Of a DNA stretch of 26,784 nucleotides, positions 25,750-26,784 are shown piece after piece; the stretch's first letter is position 1, and every line of letters begins with the position of its first letter. The stretch is from contig JADJPK010000017.1 of NCBI GenBank assembly GCA_016713305.1, forward strand, positions 1 to 26,784, read 5' to 3'. The translations under genes were made by a program, and so were the position numbers. The notes under the pieces were generated by a model, which was given only the letters and a program-made list of their open reading frames with translations, did not search any database and had not been told where the DNA came from. The stretch comes from Betaproteobacteria bacterium (GTDB lineage Bacteria > Pseudomonadota > Gammaproteobacteria > Burkholderiales > Ga0077523).

Positions 25750-25763
25750 ACGACGCTCGTCAT
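25750..25763. promoter_or_regulatory. TetR-type operator, site 3
   Basis: ACGACG-CT-CGTCAT matches ATGACG-NN-CGTCAT at 11 of 12 arm positions and contains the perfect palindrome core GACG-N2-CGTC. It lies 65 bp upstream of the TetR 3 start. On the minus strand TTGATA (25771-25766) precedes it as a possible -35 element; the -10 is weak. Confidence 0.5.
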
Positions 25764-25969
25764 GTTATCAAGAAAACCATTGACTGACGATCGCGTTGAC
25801 CCTGTCACGCGATGACGTTCTTCAGCGGAGCGGCTTCTTTTCACCCGATCTCTACCAGCGTTGCTAGAGCTATCAGCCCGACATACCGCGTGCGATTGAG
25901 GATGAAGGCGGGGCACAGCGTGAGTCTCGCCCGCCAACCCGTGACCCGCGGTCTGCTGCTTGAACGGCG

Positions 25970-26387
25970 TCAGTTCGAGTAGAGCACCATCTGCGTGCAC
26001 CGAAACAGCGCCAGCGTGCGGCCCGTGTCGCGACTCACCACGGTGGCGTCCCATACCTGCGTAGTCCGGCCGATGTGCACAGGTTTTTGCGATGCAGTCG
26101 ATAGCGCCGTCTCTAGCCGTGCCAAGATGATCCGACTTCCAGGTTCGATCGTTGTGAACCCACTCTCCTTCCGGAAGGTTCGCTTGCAACCGTAGCCACA
26201 GCACGTATCCGCGAGCTACGACCGTGGCGGCGTGCAGGAATCCGTGGCGCCATGAGGTCCGTCCGAACAAGCAGTTCGGCGCGGGACCTCTTCGGCTTGA
26301 CGACTCTGAAAACGATGCCAAGCAGCCAGGAAGGCAGCTCTGGCCCCGATCGTTGAACTCCGCTGCCCGGTTCATCTTTTCTCTCAT
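25970..26387 (-). pseudogene. PaaI-family hotdog-fold thioesterase, frame-disrupted
   Basis: Acyl-CoA thioesterase of the PaaI/YdiI type, usually a cytosolic tetramer. The minus-strand ATG at 26385-26387 opens MREKMNRAAEFNDRG. Pieces in alternating frames follow: LPSWLLGIVF (~26330), LMAP (~26255), GFLHAATVVA (~26235, the family active-site region GGxxxxxxD), NLPEGE (~26180), LKSDHLGTARDGAIDCIAKT (~26130-26080) and VWDATVVSRDTGRTLALFRC followed by TQMVLYSN, stop 25970-25972. ~139 codons is the normal size. The conserved acidic residue after the HAATVVALAD segment cannot be confirmed because the frame is disturbed there. Transcribed towards TetR 3; with the upstream hydrolase it suggests a small catabolic group. 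Confidence 0.75.
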
Positions 26388-26487
26388 TTGGCAATCAGTC
26401 CTGCTTGATTGGACGGCCACCTTGCGATGGACTCGTTGCGAACACGCTTGTCGCCTAGGTCAGCGCCAGGCGCGGCCCGCACCTGAG

Positions 26488-26784
26488 TCAGGCACGTTCG
26501 TCCAGACGATCGAGAAACAGCGCGGCATGCGCAACGAACAGTTCTGGATGCTGAAACAGCGAGCCGTGTCCCGAATCCGGATACAGGATCAACTGCGCAT
26601 TCCGGGATGTGCTGCTGCAGCGTGAACGAGTTGACGCTCAGCACCATGATGTCATTGCGCCGTTGACCACTAGGGGTGGGTTGCGAGATCTCGCAGATAG
26701 GCGTAGCGCTCGCCGCGTGTGCGTCCAGTCCATGATGGCGGCGATCTGATTCTTCATGGCCTCGACGGAAGACGGTGGATCACA
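26488..26784 (-). pseudogene. Alpha/beta-hydrolase, C-terminal part (runs off the window), frameshifted
   Basis: The minus-strand pieces read MKNQIAAIMDWTHTR (~26757-26713), RDLATPTLVVNG-like sequence, DIMVLSVNSFTLQQHIP (~26653-26605) and, after a shift near 26600, QLILYPDSGHGSLFQHPELF with VAHAALFLDRLDERA, stop 26488-26490. This is the C-terminal third of an alpha/beta-hydrolase: the strand carrying the acidic residue (VVNGxxDIMV) and the loop with the catalytic His (DSGHGS). The nucleophile part lies beyond the window end. It probably forms an operon with the thioesterase 100 bp downstream. Confidence 0.75.

Overview
The window looks like a high-GC betaproteobacterium (Burkholderiales or Rhodocyclales type). 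The evidence is four proteins ending in the betaproteobacterial style of PEP-CTERM sorting signal (VPEPETYALMLAG and variants), a secreted Tim44-domain protein typical of that class, and the general gene repertoire. This placement is an inference from protein style, not from a marker gene.

Reading quality dominates interpretation. Most genes from 1 to about 10.1 kb, and many after 19 kb, can only be followed by switching reading frame every 50-300 bases, while their family motifs stay in the right order. A few genes are uninterrupted: the CMD protein, the 511-residue HD/LuxR regulator, the 489-residue MFS pump and the second TetR. Single-base indels left by sequencing or assembly explain most of this better than decay, but some changes (FabI Tyr to Cys, metzincin His to Gln, a truncated higBA pair, a guaA 3' stub) could be real.

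Layout. 0.1-1.0 kb: PEP-CTERM protein 1. 1.1-1.5 kb: RidA-like protein (minus). 1.7-4.7 kb: a lipid-related run of plsC, a nitronate monooxygenase-like flavoprotein and fabI. 5.0-10.1 kb: envelope and secreted proteins, namely PEP-CTERM protein 2, a Tim44-domain protein, a membrane protein (minus), PEP-CTERM protein 3 (minus), a secreted unknown and PEP-CTERM protein 4. No exosortase is visible. 10.59 kb: a stub of the 3' end of guaA. 11.0-14.4 kb: a CMD/AhpD-like protein, a signal-less ABC-type binding protein (minus) and, divergent from it, an HD-GYP/LuxR fusion regulator. 14.4-14.9 kb: a truncated higBA toxin-antitoxin remnant. 15.0-17.8 kb: a TetR-SDR-MFS efflux operon. 17.9-18.7 kb: a metzincin-like secreted protease (minus). 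A second copy of the guaA 3' terminal sequence lies at 18.74 kb. 19.2-26.8 kb: a class II aldolase, TetR 2 and an EmrB-type pump (minus) divergent from an EmrA-type adaptor (plus), then an aldo/keto reductase, TetR 3, a PaaI-type thioesterase and the end of an alpha/beta hydrolase (all minus).

Three points stand out. (1) Three TetR regulators of one subfamily (LTHGxFYxHF) lie within 11 kb. Near-identical 14-bp palindromes (ATKACG-NN-CGTMAT) sit at the promoters of two of the TetR genes and of the divergent efflux pair, suggesting a shared or cross-talking regulon. (2) The guaA 3' terminus, a known island integration hotspot, occurs twice as a direct repeat bounding 8.15 kb, although the geometry is not a textbook att pair. 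(3) A cytoplasmic-looking substrate-binding protein faces an HD-GYP-LuxR fusion regulator beside a redox-type CMD protein, which could be an AmiC/AmiR-like sensing module of unusual composition.
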